Shown here in pieces: positions 9,056 through 19,492 of a stretch of 61,413 bases of DNA. The translations under genes were made by a program, and so were the position numbers. Numbering within the stretch: the first letter of the stretch is position 1; each line of letters begins with the position of its first letter. The DNA is taken from positions 1-61,413 of the forward strand of contig JAURVZ010000053.1 in the NCBI GenBank assembly GCA_030655215.1, in the 5' to 3' direction. This DNA is from Pseudolabrys sp. GTDB taxonomy: Bacteria > Pseudomonadota > Alphaproteobacteria > Rhizobiales > Xanthobacteraceae. The notes under the pieces are model-generated. The model was not told where the DNA came from, did no database searches, and was given only the letters and a program-made list of their open reading frames with translations.

Positions 9056-9108
9056 GGCGCCTGTGCGGCAGCATCGCTGTTGCCGATTCATCAGGCTATG
9101 GTGCGCGC

Positions 9109-10023
9109 ATGAATGACGACAGCACCCGCACCTACGCGCCCACTTACGCGCCTTTGGGCAAGCCGATCGCCGCCTCCGGCGTCGAGCCGGGCCTGTATCT
9201 GGTCGCCACGCCGATCGGCAATCTCGGCGATATCAGCCTGCGCGCGCTGGAGACGCTGGCGGCGGCAGATTGCATCGCCTGCGAGGATACCCGCGTCACC
9301 CGCAAGCTGACCGAGCGCTACGGCATCGGCACGCACCTGATGTCGTATCACGAGCACAATGCCGACGAGGCGCTGCCCAAGATCATCGCAAGGCTCGATC
9401 AGGGCCAGTCGGTGGCTTTGGTATCGGATGCCGGCACGCCTTTGATCTCCGATCCGGGCTACCGGCTGGTGCGTGCGACGGTCGAAGCCGGTCACGCTGT
9501 GACGGCATTGCCGGGCGCCTCCGCTGTTCTGGCGGCGCTTTCGCTGGCGGGCCTGCCGACCGACCGGTTTTTCTTCGAGGGCTTCCTGCCACCCAAGCAG
9601 GGCGCGCGGCAAAAGCGCATCGCCGAACTCTTGGCGATCCCGGCGACGTTGGTTTTGTTCGAAAGCGGCCCGCGTCTCGGCGCCAGCCTTGCCGATCTCG
9701 CTGCAGGCTTAGGCCCGCGCGCTGCCGCCGTGTGCCGCGAACTGACCAAGATGCACGAGGAGATCCGCCGCGACGATCTGGCGACCTTGGCCGCGCACTA
9801 TGAAGAGGATGCCGAAACCCGCGGCGAGATTGTCATCGTCATTGCGCCACCGGCAGAGGTTGAAACCGCTGATACCGATGTCGATGACATGCTGCGCAAG
9901 GCACTGGCCCGCGTCTCGGTGAAGGATGCGGTCGGCGAAGTGGCTCTAGCCACTGGCCGCGCCCGGCGCGATGTCTATCAGCGCGCCCTGGAGTTGACGA
10001 AGGACGGCACCAATGCCGAATGA
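9109..10023 (+). CDS. rsmI: 16S rRNA 2'-O-ribose C1402 methyltransferase RsmI
   Basis: SAM-dependent enzyme that 2'-O-methylates C1402 in the decoding centre. The 304-residue protein has the tetrapyrrole-methylase fold: [57 protein letters not shown] and [20 protein letters not shown] are all family signatures. The ATG at 9109 is preferred over an upstream in-frame start because it leaves a short N-terminal tail before the core. It overlaps yraN by 11 bases, indicating coupled translation, and is divergent from the LpoA-like gene. Confidence 0.96.
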   Translation: MNDDSTRTYAPTYAPLGKPIAASGVEPGLYLVATPIGNLGDISLRALETLAAADCIACEDTRVTRKLTERYGIGTHLMSYHEHNADEALPKIIARLDQGQSVALVSDAGTPLISDPGYRLVRATVEAGHAVTALPGASAVLAALSLAGLPTDRFFFEGFLPPKQGARQKRIAELLAIPATLVLFESGPRLGASLADLAAGLGPRAAAVCRELTKMHEEIRRDDLATLAAHYEEDAETRGEIVIVIAPPAEVETADTDVDDMLRKALARVSVKDAVGEVALATGRARRDVYQRALELTKDGTNAE

Positions 10024-10456
10024 CGACGATGCGCTGCCGCCACTGCCGCGCAATCCGCGCGTACCCGGCTTGCAGCCGAAGAAGCCGAAGCCCGAACCCA
10101 ATCCCGATCGCGTTGCCGCCTTCAGCCGCGGCATTTCGGCGGAGAGCATCGCCGCCGCCTGGCTGATCGGCAAAGGCTATCGCATTCTGGCGCGGCGCTT
10201 TCGCTGCGCCGCCGGCGAGATCGATATCGTGGCGGGCCGCCGTCACACCATCATCTTCGTTGAGGTGAAGGCACGCGCTACCTTCGACGAGGCGGCGGAG
10301 GCCGTGACACCACGGCAGCGTTCACGCATCGCAACGGCTGCCGAGATCTGGCTGGCCAATAATCCGAAGGTGACATTCACGGATTTGCGCTTCGACGCCA
10401 TCCTGATCGTGCCCGGCAAGCTGCCAAAGCACATTCCCGGCGCATTTGAAACTTAA
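10013..10456 (+). CDS. YraN/UPF0102 family nuclease-like protein
   Basis: A 147-residue protein with the YraN core: [20 protein letters not shown], then [20 protein letters not shown] and VEVKARATF. The E-x-D...EVK pattern is that of PD-(D/E)XK Holliday-junction-resolvase-like folds; biochemical function remains unsettled. A Pro/Lys-rich tail of ~35 residues precedes the domain. It overlaps rsmI at its 5' end and overlaps the convergent chemoreceptor gene by four bases at its stop. In many relatives gshB follows directly; here a chemoreceptor gene lies between. Confidence 0.9.
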   Translation: MPNDDDALPPLPRNPRVPGLQPKKPKPEPNPDRVAAFSRGISAESIAAAWLIGKGYRILARRFRCAAGEIDIVAGRRHTIIFVEVKARATFDEAAEAVTPRQRSRIATAAEIWLANNPKVTFTDLRFDAILIVPGKLPKHIPGAFET

Positions 10457-12195
10457 GCGCTCAGCCGGTCGAAGAACTGGTCGACCTGTCCGCGAATGCG
10501 CCCGGCCACCTGGCCAAGATCATCAGCAACCGCTTTGACGGCGCTGGCGCTGGCGCGCGTATCGCCAGTGGCGGCTTCGACCAGATTGACCTGCTCGGCC
10601 GTCTCAAACGTGCGCTGCGCCGCCGTTTCGACGCTGCGCGCGATTTCGCTCGTGGCGGCGCCCTGCTCAGTCACCGCCGCTGCAATGGCACTGCTGATAT
10701 TGCCGATTTCGGCAATCGTGCGTTCAATGGCGCTGATCGCTGTGATCGATGTCGACGCGGCGCGCTGCATGCCGGCGATCTGGGCGCTGATTTCTTCGGT
10801 GGCGCGGCTGGTCTGGCCCGCCAGTGCCTTTACTTCACCAGCAACGACGGCGAAGCCACGCCCGGCGTCGCCGGCGCGTGCGGCTTCGATCGTCGCATTA
10901 AGCGCCAGCAGATTGGTCTGCTCGGCAATGTCGGTGATCAGCTTGACAACATCGCCGATGCGCGCGGCGGCATCGCCCAGTTCCTTGACCGCGAGATTGG
11001 TGTGGCTCGCTTCGTGCACCGCCTTGGTGGCGACGGCATTGGCCTGCGCCACTTGCCGGTCGATCTCGTTAACGGAGGCGGATAGTTCGTCCGCAGCGGA
11101 GGCGATGTCGCGGACATTGGCCGAGGCTTCGCTCGAGGCGGCATCGGCGCGCGCAGTTTTCTCCGCCGCATTATCGGCCGAGCCGGACAATTGCGTGGAA
11201 GCTTCCAGCATCTGATCCGAGATGCGGCCGAGCTCCGACAGGGTTGCCTCAACGTCAGCCGAAAAGCGCGTGATCTCCTTCGCCATCGTTTCCTGCCGAA
11301 CGGCGCGCGCCGAGGCATCGTCTGAGACCGTGCGGTTGAGCGCGTCGTTGCTGTGCATCGCTTGCTGGAAGACGTTGATCGAACGGGCCAGCGCGCCGAT
11401 CTCGTCGGTGCGGTCGCGGAACGGAATCTCGATGATGTCCCGGCCCTTGGCGACGATGCCGGTGACCCGCGTGATCTCGGTCAACGGCTTCACCACGCCG
11501 CGCGAAATCATCAGGATAATAGCGCTGGCGAGCATGGCGAGAGCGCCGAACAAAGCAAGCCACAGCGCTGTGTTATTGAGGCCGCCATCGATGGCCTGAT
11601 AAGCGCGCTTGGCACGCTCGGCATAGACGGCTGTAAGTTGTTCAAGATCCGCGTTCAGCGCCTGACGCGCCGTGCGGATCGATTCACCCATCTCCCGAGC
11701 CGAGACCTGGTCGGTCAGCCCGACGCGCGCGAGTTCACGGCGCTGCGTGATGAAGGCCGAGATACGCTTGGAGAATCCGTCGAACACCGCGGCATCGTCC
11801 TCGCGGACTGACAGGCGCCAGTTGCTGACGAGCTGCTCGATCTGTCCGGTAAATTCGCCAATGCCGGTGACGAACGGCTTGCGGCCGGCTTCGTCCGTCG
11901 TCATGTAAATGCCGCGCGACTCGGCGACGATCGCGTAGATCAGGCCGTTGACGCGCGCGACGTTCAGGGTGCCGGAATTGGCCGACTCGAATTCATTGGT
12001 TGAGGCCGTATGGTGCCGCGCCCCCAGCATCACGACGATGACCAGCGCGAGGGTGGTGGTGGCCATCAGGGCGAAGATGGCATAAAGCTTGGCGGCGATT
12101 GAAGCCTTCGGGGGTGTCACTACCGGTCTCACTCTGCGCGTTGTGCGGCGATAGTGCCGGTAATATGTTAACTTTTTGTTTGCCTTAATGATCAA
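10453..12195 (-). CDS. Methyl-accepting chemotaxis protein
   Basis: Transmembrane chemoreceptor of about 580 residues. A first membrane helix ([19 protein letters not shown]) is followed by a ~150-residue periplasmic helical sensor, a second helix ([20 protein letters not shown]), a HAMP domain and the cytoplasmic signalling domain with [20 protein letters not shown] and [20 protein letters not shown] at the hairpin tip. The longest frame starts at a TTG with no good ribosome-binding site, giving an odd basic AT-rich N-terminus; GTG codons at 12129 or 12120 keep the first helix and are plausible true starts. No che genes are nearby, so it feeds a distant pathway. It separates yraN from gshB. 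Confidence 0.92.
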   Translation of the reverse strand: MIIKANKKLTYYRHYRRTTRRVRPVVTPPKASIAAKLYAIFALMATTTLALVIVVMLGARHHTASTNEFESANSGTLNVARVNGLIYAIVAESRGIYMTTDEAGRKPFVTGIGEFTGQIEQLVSNWRLSVREDDAAVFDGFSKRISAFITQRRELARVGLTDQVSAREMGESIRTARQALNADLEQLTAVYAERAKRAYQAIDGGLNNTALWLALFGALAMLASAIILMISRGVVKPLTEITRVTGIVAKGRDIIEIPFRDRTDEIGALARSINVFQQAMHSNDALNRTVSDDASARAVRQETMAKEITRFSADVEATLSELGRISDQMLEASTQLSGSADNAAEKTARADAASSEASANVRDIASAADELSASVNEIDRQVAQANAVATKAVHEASHTNLAVKELGDAAARIGDVVKLITDIAEQTNLLALNATIEAARAGDAGRGFAVVAGEVKALAGQTSRATEEISAQIAGMQRAASTSITAISAIERTIAEIGNISSAIAAAVTEQGAATSEIARSVETAAQRTFETAEQVNLVEAATGDTRASASAVKAVADDLGQVAGRIRGQVDQFFDRLSA

Positions 12196-12212
12196 CGAAC
12201 TGAAGGTTGCTT

Positions 12213-13157
<945 letters not shown>

Positions 13158-13160
13158 GCG

Positions 13161-14126
13161 CTACTTCTTCTCACTTCTCAGCTTCTCAAGCGCGGCGCGG
13201 ATCGGCGCAAACGGCCCGTAAGTATGCTGCTGTTGGCTAAAGCCATCGGCGTAAGGCCCAAAGCCCGCATCCACCGGCTTGTCGAGCCGGTTGGGGAAAT
13301 CGTGCTCCAGCCCGGCTTTCTGCGGCCTCGCCTGCGACACGACGTAGGCCGCGACATCCCACGCCTCCTCGACGTTGAGCTGCGGATTTAAGTAATCCGC
13401 GCCGTGCGGCATGTTGAAGTGAACGAAGTTGGCGATCGTGCTCAGCCGCGCCATGCCGGCGCCATTGTTGAACGAGTCAGGGCCCCACAGCGGCGGCATC
13501 ATGTAGCCCATCGCGCTGGACGGAATGCTGTTGCGGACGCCTGAGCCATCGGTGTTGTGACAGCCCAAACAGGCGCGCGCATATACAGGCCGGCCGCGCA
13601 CCGGATCGGCAGCGCGATCCAGCTCCGGCATGTTGCCGGCGCCCATGCCGGGCAGCGTCACGCCGGATGGCACGCCGCTGCTGAGGAATTTGATGTAAGC
13701 GACCATAGCCTGCATCTCCGGCGCATCCACGGGCATGGCGCGGCCGTTCATGCTGCGCGTCATGCAGGAATTGACGCGATCCTCGATGCTGATCTCGTTG
13801 CCGGATCGTGCGCTGTATTGGGGAAACGCACCGAACAGGCCAAACAACGGCAGGCCGAATTTCTTGGTGCCGGCCTGAAGATGGCAATTGGTGCAGGCGA
13901 GATTATTGCCGGCATAGCGCCTCGACGTATCGCGCACGTTCGGGCCGATATGCGCGTAGGTCGCGGTGATCAAATCCCGGCCTTCGCGAACCTGCATGCC
14001 GCTGGCATCACGCGGCAGAGCGCCAACTTCCGGCACCAGCCACACCAGACCGGATTGCGCGTTGCCGGCAGAGACCATTGCCAGAGCGCTCAAAGCGGCA
14101 ATGACAAACTGGCGAAGGGATTTCAC
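13161..14126 (-). CDS. Dihaem cytochrome c, thiosulfate dehydrogenase (TsdA)-like
   Basis: A 321-residue periplasmic protein with signal peptide (cleavage after SAGNAQ) and two c-type haem motifs, CTNCH and CLGCH. Thirty-nine residues after the first haem histidine is the cysteine in RVNSCMTRSMNGR, at the place of the unusual axial Cys ligand of TsdA. The second haem probably uses the Met in HFNMPHGAD; the residue before it is Asn, as in the Campylobacter jejuni enzyme, rather than Lys as in Allochromatium. TsdA enzymes interconvert thiosulfate and tetrathionate. No dedicated TsdB-type partner is adjacent. The start is GTG; its ribosome-binding site lies inside a hairpin. Substrate is inferred, not shown. 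Confidence 0.85.
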   Translation of the reverse strand: MKSLRQFVIAALSALAMVSAGNAQSGLVWLVPEVGALPRDASGMQVREGRDLITATYAHIGPNVRDTSRRYAGNNLACTNCHLQAGTKKFGLPLFGLFGAFPQYSARSGNEISIEDRVNSCMTRSMNGRAMPVDAPEMQAMVAYIKFLSSGVPSGVTLPGMGAGNMPELDRAADPVRGRPVYARACLGCHNTDGSGVRNSIPSSAMGYMMPPLWGPDSFNNGAGMARLSTIANFVHFNMPHGADYLNPQLNVEEAWDVAAYVVSQARPQKAGLEHDFPNRLDKPVDAGFGPYADGFSQQQHTYGPFAPIRAALEKLRSEKK

Positions 14127-14130
14127 AACA

Positions 14131-14152
14131 ACGGCTCCGGTACAGGAGCCGT
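14131..14152 (-). promoter_or_regulatory. Hairpin covering the ribosome-binding site of the TsdA-like gene
   Basis: In the mRNA sense ACGGCTCC and GGAGCCGT pair perfectly over a 6-base loop. The second arm contains GGAG eight bases before the GTG start, so pairing would hide the ribosome-binding site. It could act as a translational switch, or as DNA it could be an operator. Structure is seen; function is inferred. Confidence 0.5.
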
Positions 14153-14203
14153 ATTATGCGCGGGAACTCGCCACGCCCAAAGCCCGAAGAGGCGGCTGAG
14201 AGC

Positions 14204-14389
14204 CTAGTGCGCGGTCTCGGCTGGCTCCTGATCGAAGCCGGCAATCGAGAACACCAGCCTCTGGCGGCCGAGCTGGACGTGCTGCAGCTCCCAGATCAGT
14301 TGCTCAACGGCGCTATTGGCCGCTTGGGCTTCCATACGCGCCTGGCGGGCCTGGTGAAGGTCGTTTTGCATCGCTTTGCGGTCGATCAT
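14204..14389 (-). CDS. Small helical protein of unknown function
   Basis: A 61-residue ORF upstream of the cytochrome gene on the same strand. It starts MIDRKAMQNDLHQARQARME, rich in Gln, Ala and Arg with heptad-like spacing, so a single long helix or coiled coil is likely. AGGGA lies about nine bases before the ATG, a reasonable ribosome-binding site. No membrane segment, cysteine or catalytic motif. I do not recognise a family. Its distance from the cytochrome gene (about 80 bases containing the hairpin) allows co-transcription. Confidence 0.5.
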   Translation of the reverse strand: MIDRKAMQNDLHQARQARMEAQAANSAVEQLIWELQHVQLGRQRLVFSIAGFDQEPAETAH

Positions 14390-14509
14390 GGCCTGTTTCC
14401 CTGTCGTGTTCTGATTCGAATATAATCGCCTTAGTTTGTTCTGTAAATGTTCTTGTCGGCTTCCACAACTTGGGCTACACTCACAGGTAGCAGGTTGAGG
14501 ATACGCACC

Positions 14510-16048
14510 ATGGTACAGCGTGTAGCGACGGTCGCATTCGAGGGCATCGATGCTCGCGCCGTTGACGTGCAGGTTCAGGTCGCACCCGGACTGCCCGCCT
14601 TCAACATTGTCGGCCTGCCCGACAAAGCCGTCTCTGAAGCTAAAGAACGCGTGCGCGCGGCCTTGGTTGCGTCAGGGCTGGGATTACCGGCGCGCCGTAT
14701 CACCGTGAACCTGGCGCCGGCCGATCTGCCGAAGGAAGGCAGCCATTATGACCTGCCGATCGCGCTCGGGCTGATGACGGCGATCGGCGCCATTCCGCCG
14801 GATGCGATTTCCGGTTTCACCGTTCTCGGTGAACTCGGACTTGATGGGTCCATCGCGCCGGTCGCCGGCGTGCTGCCTGCCGCCATTGGCGCCAATGCAC
14901 GCGGGCAAGGCCTGATATGCCCGGAAGCGTGCGGGCCGGAAGCGGCCTGGGCCAGTCCGGAAATCGAAATCATCGCGGCGCGTTCGCTCATTCAACTCGC
15001 CAATCATTTTCGCGGCACACAAGTTTTGTCGCGGCCGCGGCCGAAAATTCGCGAGATCGATGGCGTGCCGCTCGACCTTGCCGACATCAAAGGTCAGGAA
15101 AGCGCCAAGCGCGCGCTCGAAGTCGCCGCGGCCGGTGGTCATAATCTGGTGATGGTCGGACCGCCCGGTTCCGGCAAATCGATGCTGGCGGCGCGGCTGC
15201 CATCGATCCTGCCGCCACTATCACCGGCCGAATTGCTTGAAGTGTCGATGATCGCGTCGGTCGCCGGCGAGATCGAGGGTGGCGCGCTCACCAATAAGCG
15301 GCCGTTCCGCGCGCCGCATCATTCGGCATCGATGCCGGCGCTTGTCGGCGGCGGTTTGCGCGCGCGGCCCGGCGAAATTTCGCTGGCGCATAACGGCGTG
15401 CTGTTCCTCGACGAGATGCCGGAATTCACCGCGCAGGTTCTCGACTCGCTGCGCCAGCCTTTGGAGACCGGCGAAGTGGCGATTGCCCGCGTCAATCACC
15501 GCATCACCTATCCGGCGCGCTTCATGCTGGTCGCCGCGATGAACCCGTGCCGCTGCGGCCGCGCCAGCGATGCCGGCTTTGCCTGCAAGCGCGGCCCGAA
15601 TCCGCGCTGCGCCGCCGAGTATCAAGGCAAGCTGTCAGGACCACTGCTCGACCGCATCGATCTGCATATCGAAGTGCCGGCCGTCACCGCCGCCGATCTG
15701 ATCCTGCCAGCGCCGACCGAAGGCAGCCGCGAAGTCGCCGCGCGCGTGGCCCGCGCCCGCGATATCCAGGCGCAGCGCTACGCGGCGCTCGGCATGCCGC
15801 ACATCCGCTGCAATGCGCAGGCGAGCGGGCCGATGCTGGAAGACATCGCCAAGGCCGACAATGCCGGCATAACATTGCTGCGCGATGCGGCCGAGCAGAT
15901 GCATCTGTCGGCGCGCGGTTATCACCGCGTCTTGCGCGTCGCGCGGACACTCGCCGATCTCGATGGCGCCGACAAAGTCGGCCGCGTCCATCTGGCCGAG
16001 GCCTTGTCCTATCGCGCAATGGCGGACGAGGTGCGGCGCGCCGCCTGA
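14510..16048 (+). CDS. comM: YifB/ComM family Mg-chelatase-like AAA+ ATPase
   Basis: Hexameric AAA+ helicase-like protein; ComM members promote branch migration during natural transformation. MVQRVATVAFEGIDARAVDV and GLPAFNIVGLPDKAVSEAKE are the ChlI-like N-terminal domain; GPPGSGKSMLAARLPSILPP is the Walker A segment, and VLFLDEMPEF is Walker B. AMNPCRCGR with later cysteines forms the family's zinc-binding patch. 512 residues, normal. The ATG at 14510 is fixed by the family N-terminus. It stands alone, divergent from the small helical gene. Confidence 0.95.
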   Translation: MVQRVATVAFEGIDARAVDVQVQVAPGLPAFNIVGLPDKAVSEAKERVRAALVASGLGLPARRITVNLAPADLPKEGSHYDLPIALGLMTAIGAIPPDAISGFTVLGELGLDGSIAPVAGVLPAAIGANARGQGLICPEACGPEAAWASPEIEIIAARSLIQLANHFRGTQVLSRPRPKIREIDGVPLDLADIKGQESAKRALEVAAAGGHNLVMVGPPGSGKSMLAARLPSILPPLSPAELLEVSMIASVAGEIEGGALTNKRPFRAPHHSASMPALVGGGLRARPGEISLAHNGVLFLDEMPEFTAQVLDSLRQPLETGEVAIARVNHRITYPARFMLVAAMNPCRCGRASDAGFACKRGPNPRCAAEYQGKLSGPLLDRIDLHIEVPAVTAADLILPAPTEGSREVAARVARARDIQAQRYAALGMPHIRCNAQASGPMLEDIAKADNAGITLLRDAAEQMHLSARGYHRVLRVARTLADLDGADKVGRVHLAEALSYRAMADEVRRAA

Positions 16049-16168
16049 ACAGCGCCGTCACGGTAAATGCGCGTTAGCCGTCCGCCTTAACCTGGCTTTC
16101 ACCATGATCGCGCGGGGGCTTCGCCGGGTATCCGCTACTGCATAGAATCGCAAGATTCCTGCGGCCAA

Positions 16169-18415
16169 ATGGCCCTCGACATGCAGTCCGGCAAGAAAGT
16201 ACCCCGCGTTCCTGCCCCGCCGTCGCGCAACATGGCGGCGCTGATCCTGTTTGGCCGTTCGGCCTATGTCACGGTCGCGCTCCTCTTCGGCGCGATGGGC
16301 TTCTACGGCGGCATTATCCTGTCCGGCGATACCTACGACCCGCACGCTTATGCGATGGGCGCGGGCACCTTGTTTGCCGGCGCCTGCCTGATCATCGTTT
16401 TGCTGCTGGGGCGCCGCCGTGCCGGCAAAACCAAGATCCGCAAGCTGGAAATGCGTATCGAGGAATTATCCGACAAGAACTGGGAATTGAGCGAGGCGGA
16501 AGTGCGCGCCCGCAGCCTGCTCGAGGCGCAAGGCGATCTGATCGTGCGCCGCGATGCAAACGGCCTCGTCACCTATGTCAACGACGCTTATTGCGCGCTC
16601 GCCGGCAAAAGCCGCGACGAACTGATTGGCCATGAACCGGCGCTGCCGGTCACCGAACAGGGCGCGACCGCGATGCTGCCGGATGGCACGCGCGCGCATG
16701 ACCAGAAAATCGACAGCGCCCTCGGCGCGCGCTGGATCGCCTGGCGCGAAGTCGCCGTGCGTGGCGACGCCGGCAACGAAGTGCAAGGCGTCGGCCGCGA
16801 CGTTACCGATCGTGTCGAAGCCGAACGCGCCTTCACTGCAGCGCGCGATCTGGCCGAAGCCGCCAACCGCGCCAAGTCGCGCTTCCTCGCCATGGTCAGC
16901 CACGAAGTGCGCACGCCGCTCAACGGCCTGCTCGGCATGGCCGACTTGTTGCTCGACACGCCGCTGACGCCGGAGCAGCTGACTTACGCGAAGGCCGCCA
17001 AGACCTCCGGCGAGACCCTGTTGTCGCTTATCGAGGAAGTGCTCGACTTCTCCAAGATCGAAGCCGGAAAGCTCGATCTCGAAACAAAGCCGCTCTCGCT
17101 TGTTGCGCTGGTCGAGGAGACGGTCGAATTGCTGGCGCCCCGCGCGCAGGCCAAGGGCATCGACATCGCCTCTTTCATCGACGACCGGCTGCCGCCCATG
17201 GTGGTCGGCGATGCCGCGCGGCTGCGGCAGGTGCTGCTCAATCTCGCCGGAAACGCCATCAAGTTCACTGAGCACGGTGGAGTTGCGGTCGTCGCCGATC
17301 CCGGCGAGCGCGACGGCGAAATCCTCTTCCGCGTGCGCGACAGCGGCATCGGCCTGGCGCCGCAGGATCAGGCGCGCGTCTTCCTCGACTTCGAACAGGC
17401 CGACGATTCAACAACGCGGAAATTCGGCGGCACCGGCTTAGGCCTCGCCATTTCCAAGCGCATCGTCGAGCGCATGCAAGGGGCGATCTCGGTTGAAAGC
17501 GAACTCAGCCAGGGCTCGACCTTCAGCTTCACTGTCGCACTTCCGCAGGCGCCAGCCGACGGCCATGAATTGACGCGCCCCGATCTCAGGCATAGCGCCG
17601 TCTTGATCGTCACCGCCGCCGAAGTCGAAGCCGCTTTGCTGGCGCGCCGGCTCGGTCATTGGGGCGCCAAGGCTTGCATCGCCGCCGATGAAAAGATTGC
17701 GCTCGCATTACTGCCGGAGCGCCATTGGGATACGTTGCTGATCGACTTCCCCGTTGCACAGGCGATGATGACCAAGAACAGTCTTGCCGCCAGCGACATT
17801 CCGCGCCGCATCGTGCTGATCCGTCCGAGCGACCGCCACGAATTGCCCGCGCTCAAGGCGGCCGGCTTCACCGGCTATCTCATCAAGCCGGTGCGCGCCG
17901 CATCTTTGGCCGCGCGCTTGCAGGCGCAGAGTTCATTCGAGCATGCGCTCGCCGACGGCGTCGAGGAAATCAACGAAGCGGATGATGATGCGTCGCCAGC
18001 CGCCAAGGGTCTTTCAATCCTGATTGCCGAGGATAACGACATCAATGCACTGCTCGCCCGCGCATTGTTGACACGGCTCGGTCATCGTCCGGTCATCGTG
18101 CCGAATGGCGAAGCGGCCATCGAACACTGGAGCAAGGCACGGACCGAAGGCGCGCCCTATGATCTTGTCTTGATGGACGTGCAGATGCCGGTGATGGATG
18201 GCATGGAAGCCACCCGCCGCATTCGCGCCACAGAGAGTCTCGATACCTCTGTTCCGCCCACGCGCATTCTTGCGCTGACCGCCAATGCCTATGCCGAGGA
18301 CCGCGACGCCTGTCTTGCCGCGGGTATGGACGGACTGCTGGTCAAACCGCTGGATCGCGAGCGGCTGCGCGACGCGCTGGAGACGGCAGCCAAACGCGCA
18401 TCGCTGGCCGCCTAA
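16169..18415 (+). CDS. Hybrid sensor histidine kinase
   Basis: A 748-residue inner-membrane hybrid kinase. Residues ~25-80 contain two membrane helices with a short external loop, then a coiled coil, a PAS domain (DLIVRRDANGLVTYVNDAYC), HisKA with the phospho-accepting His in MVSHEVRTPLNGLLGMADLL, and HATPase_c with GNAIKFTEHG and GGTGLGLAISKRIVERMQGA. A first receiver-like domain is divergent (LLIDFPV); the second is canonical, with IAEDNDIN, the phospho-acceptor Asp in LVLMDVQMPVMDGMEATRRI, and LTANA. No response-regulator partner is adjacent. The signal it senses cannot be told; the tiny external loop suggests membrane or cytoplasmic sensing. Confidence 0.93.
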   Translation: MALDMQSGKKVPRVPAPPSRNMAALILFGRSAYVTVALLFGAMGFYGGIILSGDTYDPHAYAMGAGTLFAGACLIIVLLLGRRRAGKTKIRKLEMRIEELSDKNWELSEAEVRARSLLEAQGDLIVRRDANGLVTYVNDAYCALAGKSRDELIGHEPALPVTEQGATAMLPDGTRAHDQKIDSALGARWIAWREVAVRGDAGNEVQGVGRDVTDRVEAERAFTAARDLAEAANRAKSRFLAMVSHEVRTPLNGLLGMADLLLDTPLTPEQLTYAKAAKTSGETLLSLIEEVLDFSKIEAGKLDLETKPLSLVALVEETVELLAPRAQAKGIDIASFIDDRLPPMVVGDAARLRQVLLNLAGNAIKFTEHGGVAVVADPGERDGEILFRVRDSGIGLAPQDQARVFLDFEQADDSTTRKFGGTGLGLAISKRIVERMQGAISVESELSQGSTFSFTVALPQAPADGHELTRPDLRHSAVLIVTAAEVEAALLARRLGHWGAKACIAADEKIALALLPERHWDTLLIDFPVAQAMMTKNSLAASDIPRRIVLIRPSDRHELPALKAAGFTGYLIKPVRAASLAARLQAQSSFEHALADGVEEINEADDDASPAAKGLSILIAEDNDINALLARALLTRLGHRPVIVPNGEAAIEHWSKARTEGAPYDLVLMDVQMPVMDGMEATRRIRATESLDTSVPPTRILALTANAYAEDRDACLAAGMDGLLVKPLDRERLRDALETAAKRASLAA

Positions 18416-18553
18416 AACGCGCTTCCCAAAGCTGTCATAAATTCGTATCGGTGGCGTGCTGTTAGGTATCTGACGGCACTTGAAATTGGATTCGGCGACC
18501 CGACATTCTCCATAACAGGCCTGTCGTTTGCGCCGGAAGGAACCGAAAGCCAC

Positions 18554-19492
18554 ATGGCCCGCGAGAGCCTCAGCCCACAGCGTAATCTGATCGGCCGCCT
18601 GCGTCCGGCGCCGGCAGCGCCCGGACTGATCTCATCGTTGCAGGCCTATGGCGGATTGCAGGCCTGGGCCGCCCGCGCGCATCGCCCGTCGCAAACCTTG
18701 GGCCGCATCGGCTCGCTCGAAGTGCGGTTGGCGCAGACCGCTGCCGAAGTGCGTCAGGCGCAGAAACTGCGCTATCGCGTTTTTTATCAGGAAGGTTCGG
18801 CCATCCCCAATCCGGGGCGCCTGTTCGCGCGCCGCGATGTCGACGGCTATGACGCGATCTGCGACCACCTTCTCGTGCTCGATCACAACAATGCCGAAGG
18901 CCAACCCGCGAGCCGCCCGACTGTTGTTGGCACTTATCGCCTGTTGCGCCAGCAGCTCGCCGAAGATCACGGCGGCTTCTATACGTCGGCTGAATTCGAC
19001 ATTGGCGGCTTGATTGCGCGGCACGGCAAATTGCAATTCCTTGAGCTCGGCCGCTCTTGCGTGCTCGCGCCCTATCGCAACAAGCGCACGGTTGAATTGC
19101 TGTGGCAGGGCATTCACACTTACATCACGCAAAATCGCTGCGACGTGATGATCGGCTGCGCCAGCCTTGACGGCACCGAGCCGAAGCGTCTCGCATTGCC
19201 GCTGTCGTTCCTGCATCACTATGCGCGGGCGCCGGAAGAGTGGCGGGCGCAGGCTTTGCCGGAACGCTATGTCGAGATGAACCGCATCTCGAAGGAAGCC
19301 ATCGATCCGAAGGAAGCGCTGCGCGCGCTACCGCCTTTGGTGAAGGGTTATCTGCGCCTGGGCGCCTATATCGGCGACGGCGCGGTGGTCGACCACGAAT
19401 TCGGCACCACCGATGTGTTGATCGTGCTGCCGGTGGCGGCGATCAAGGAGCGCTACATGGCGCACTTCGGCGACGGACGTCGCGCGGCTTAA
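18554..19492 (+). CDS. GNAT-type N-acyltransferase, OlsB-like
   Basis: A 312-residue protein of the hemolysin/OlsB superfamily (PF13444). After a ~60-residue N-terminal tail comes RLAQTAAEVRQAQKLRYRVF, then VVGTYRLLRQQ, LELGRSCVLAPYR and MIGCASLDGTEPK, all hallmarks of ornithine-acyl-ACP N-acyltransferase. OlsB makes lyso-ornithine lipid, which OlsA converts to ornithine lipid; no olsA is adjacent. GGAAGGAA precedes the ATG. It ends one base before the convergent coaA stop, so the two transcripts meet. OlsB is the best guess; a related acyl-amino-acid synthase is the alternative. Confidence 0.8.
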   Translation: MARESLSPQRNLIGRLRPAPAAPGLISSLQAYGGLQAWAARAHRPSQTLGRIGSLEVRLAQTAAEVRQAQKLRYRVFYQEGSAIPNPGRLFARRDVDGYDAICDHLLVLDHNNAEGQPASRPTVVGTYRLLRQQLAEDHGGFYTSAEFDIGGLIARHGKLQFLELGRSCVLAPYRNKRTVELLWQGIHTYITQNRCDVMIGCASLDGTEPKRLALPLSFLHHYARAPEEWRAQALPERYVEMNRISKEAIDPKEALRALPPLVKGYLRLGAYIGDGAVVDHEFGTTDVLIVLPVAAIKERYMAHFGDGRRAA

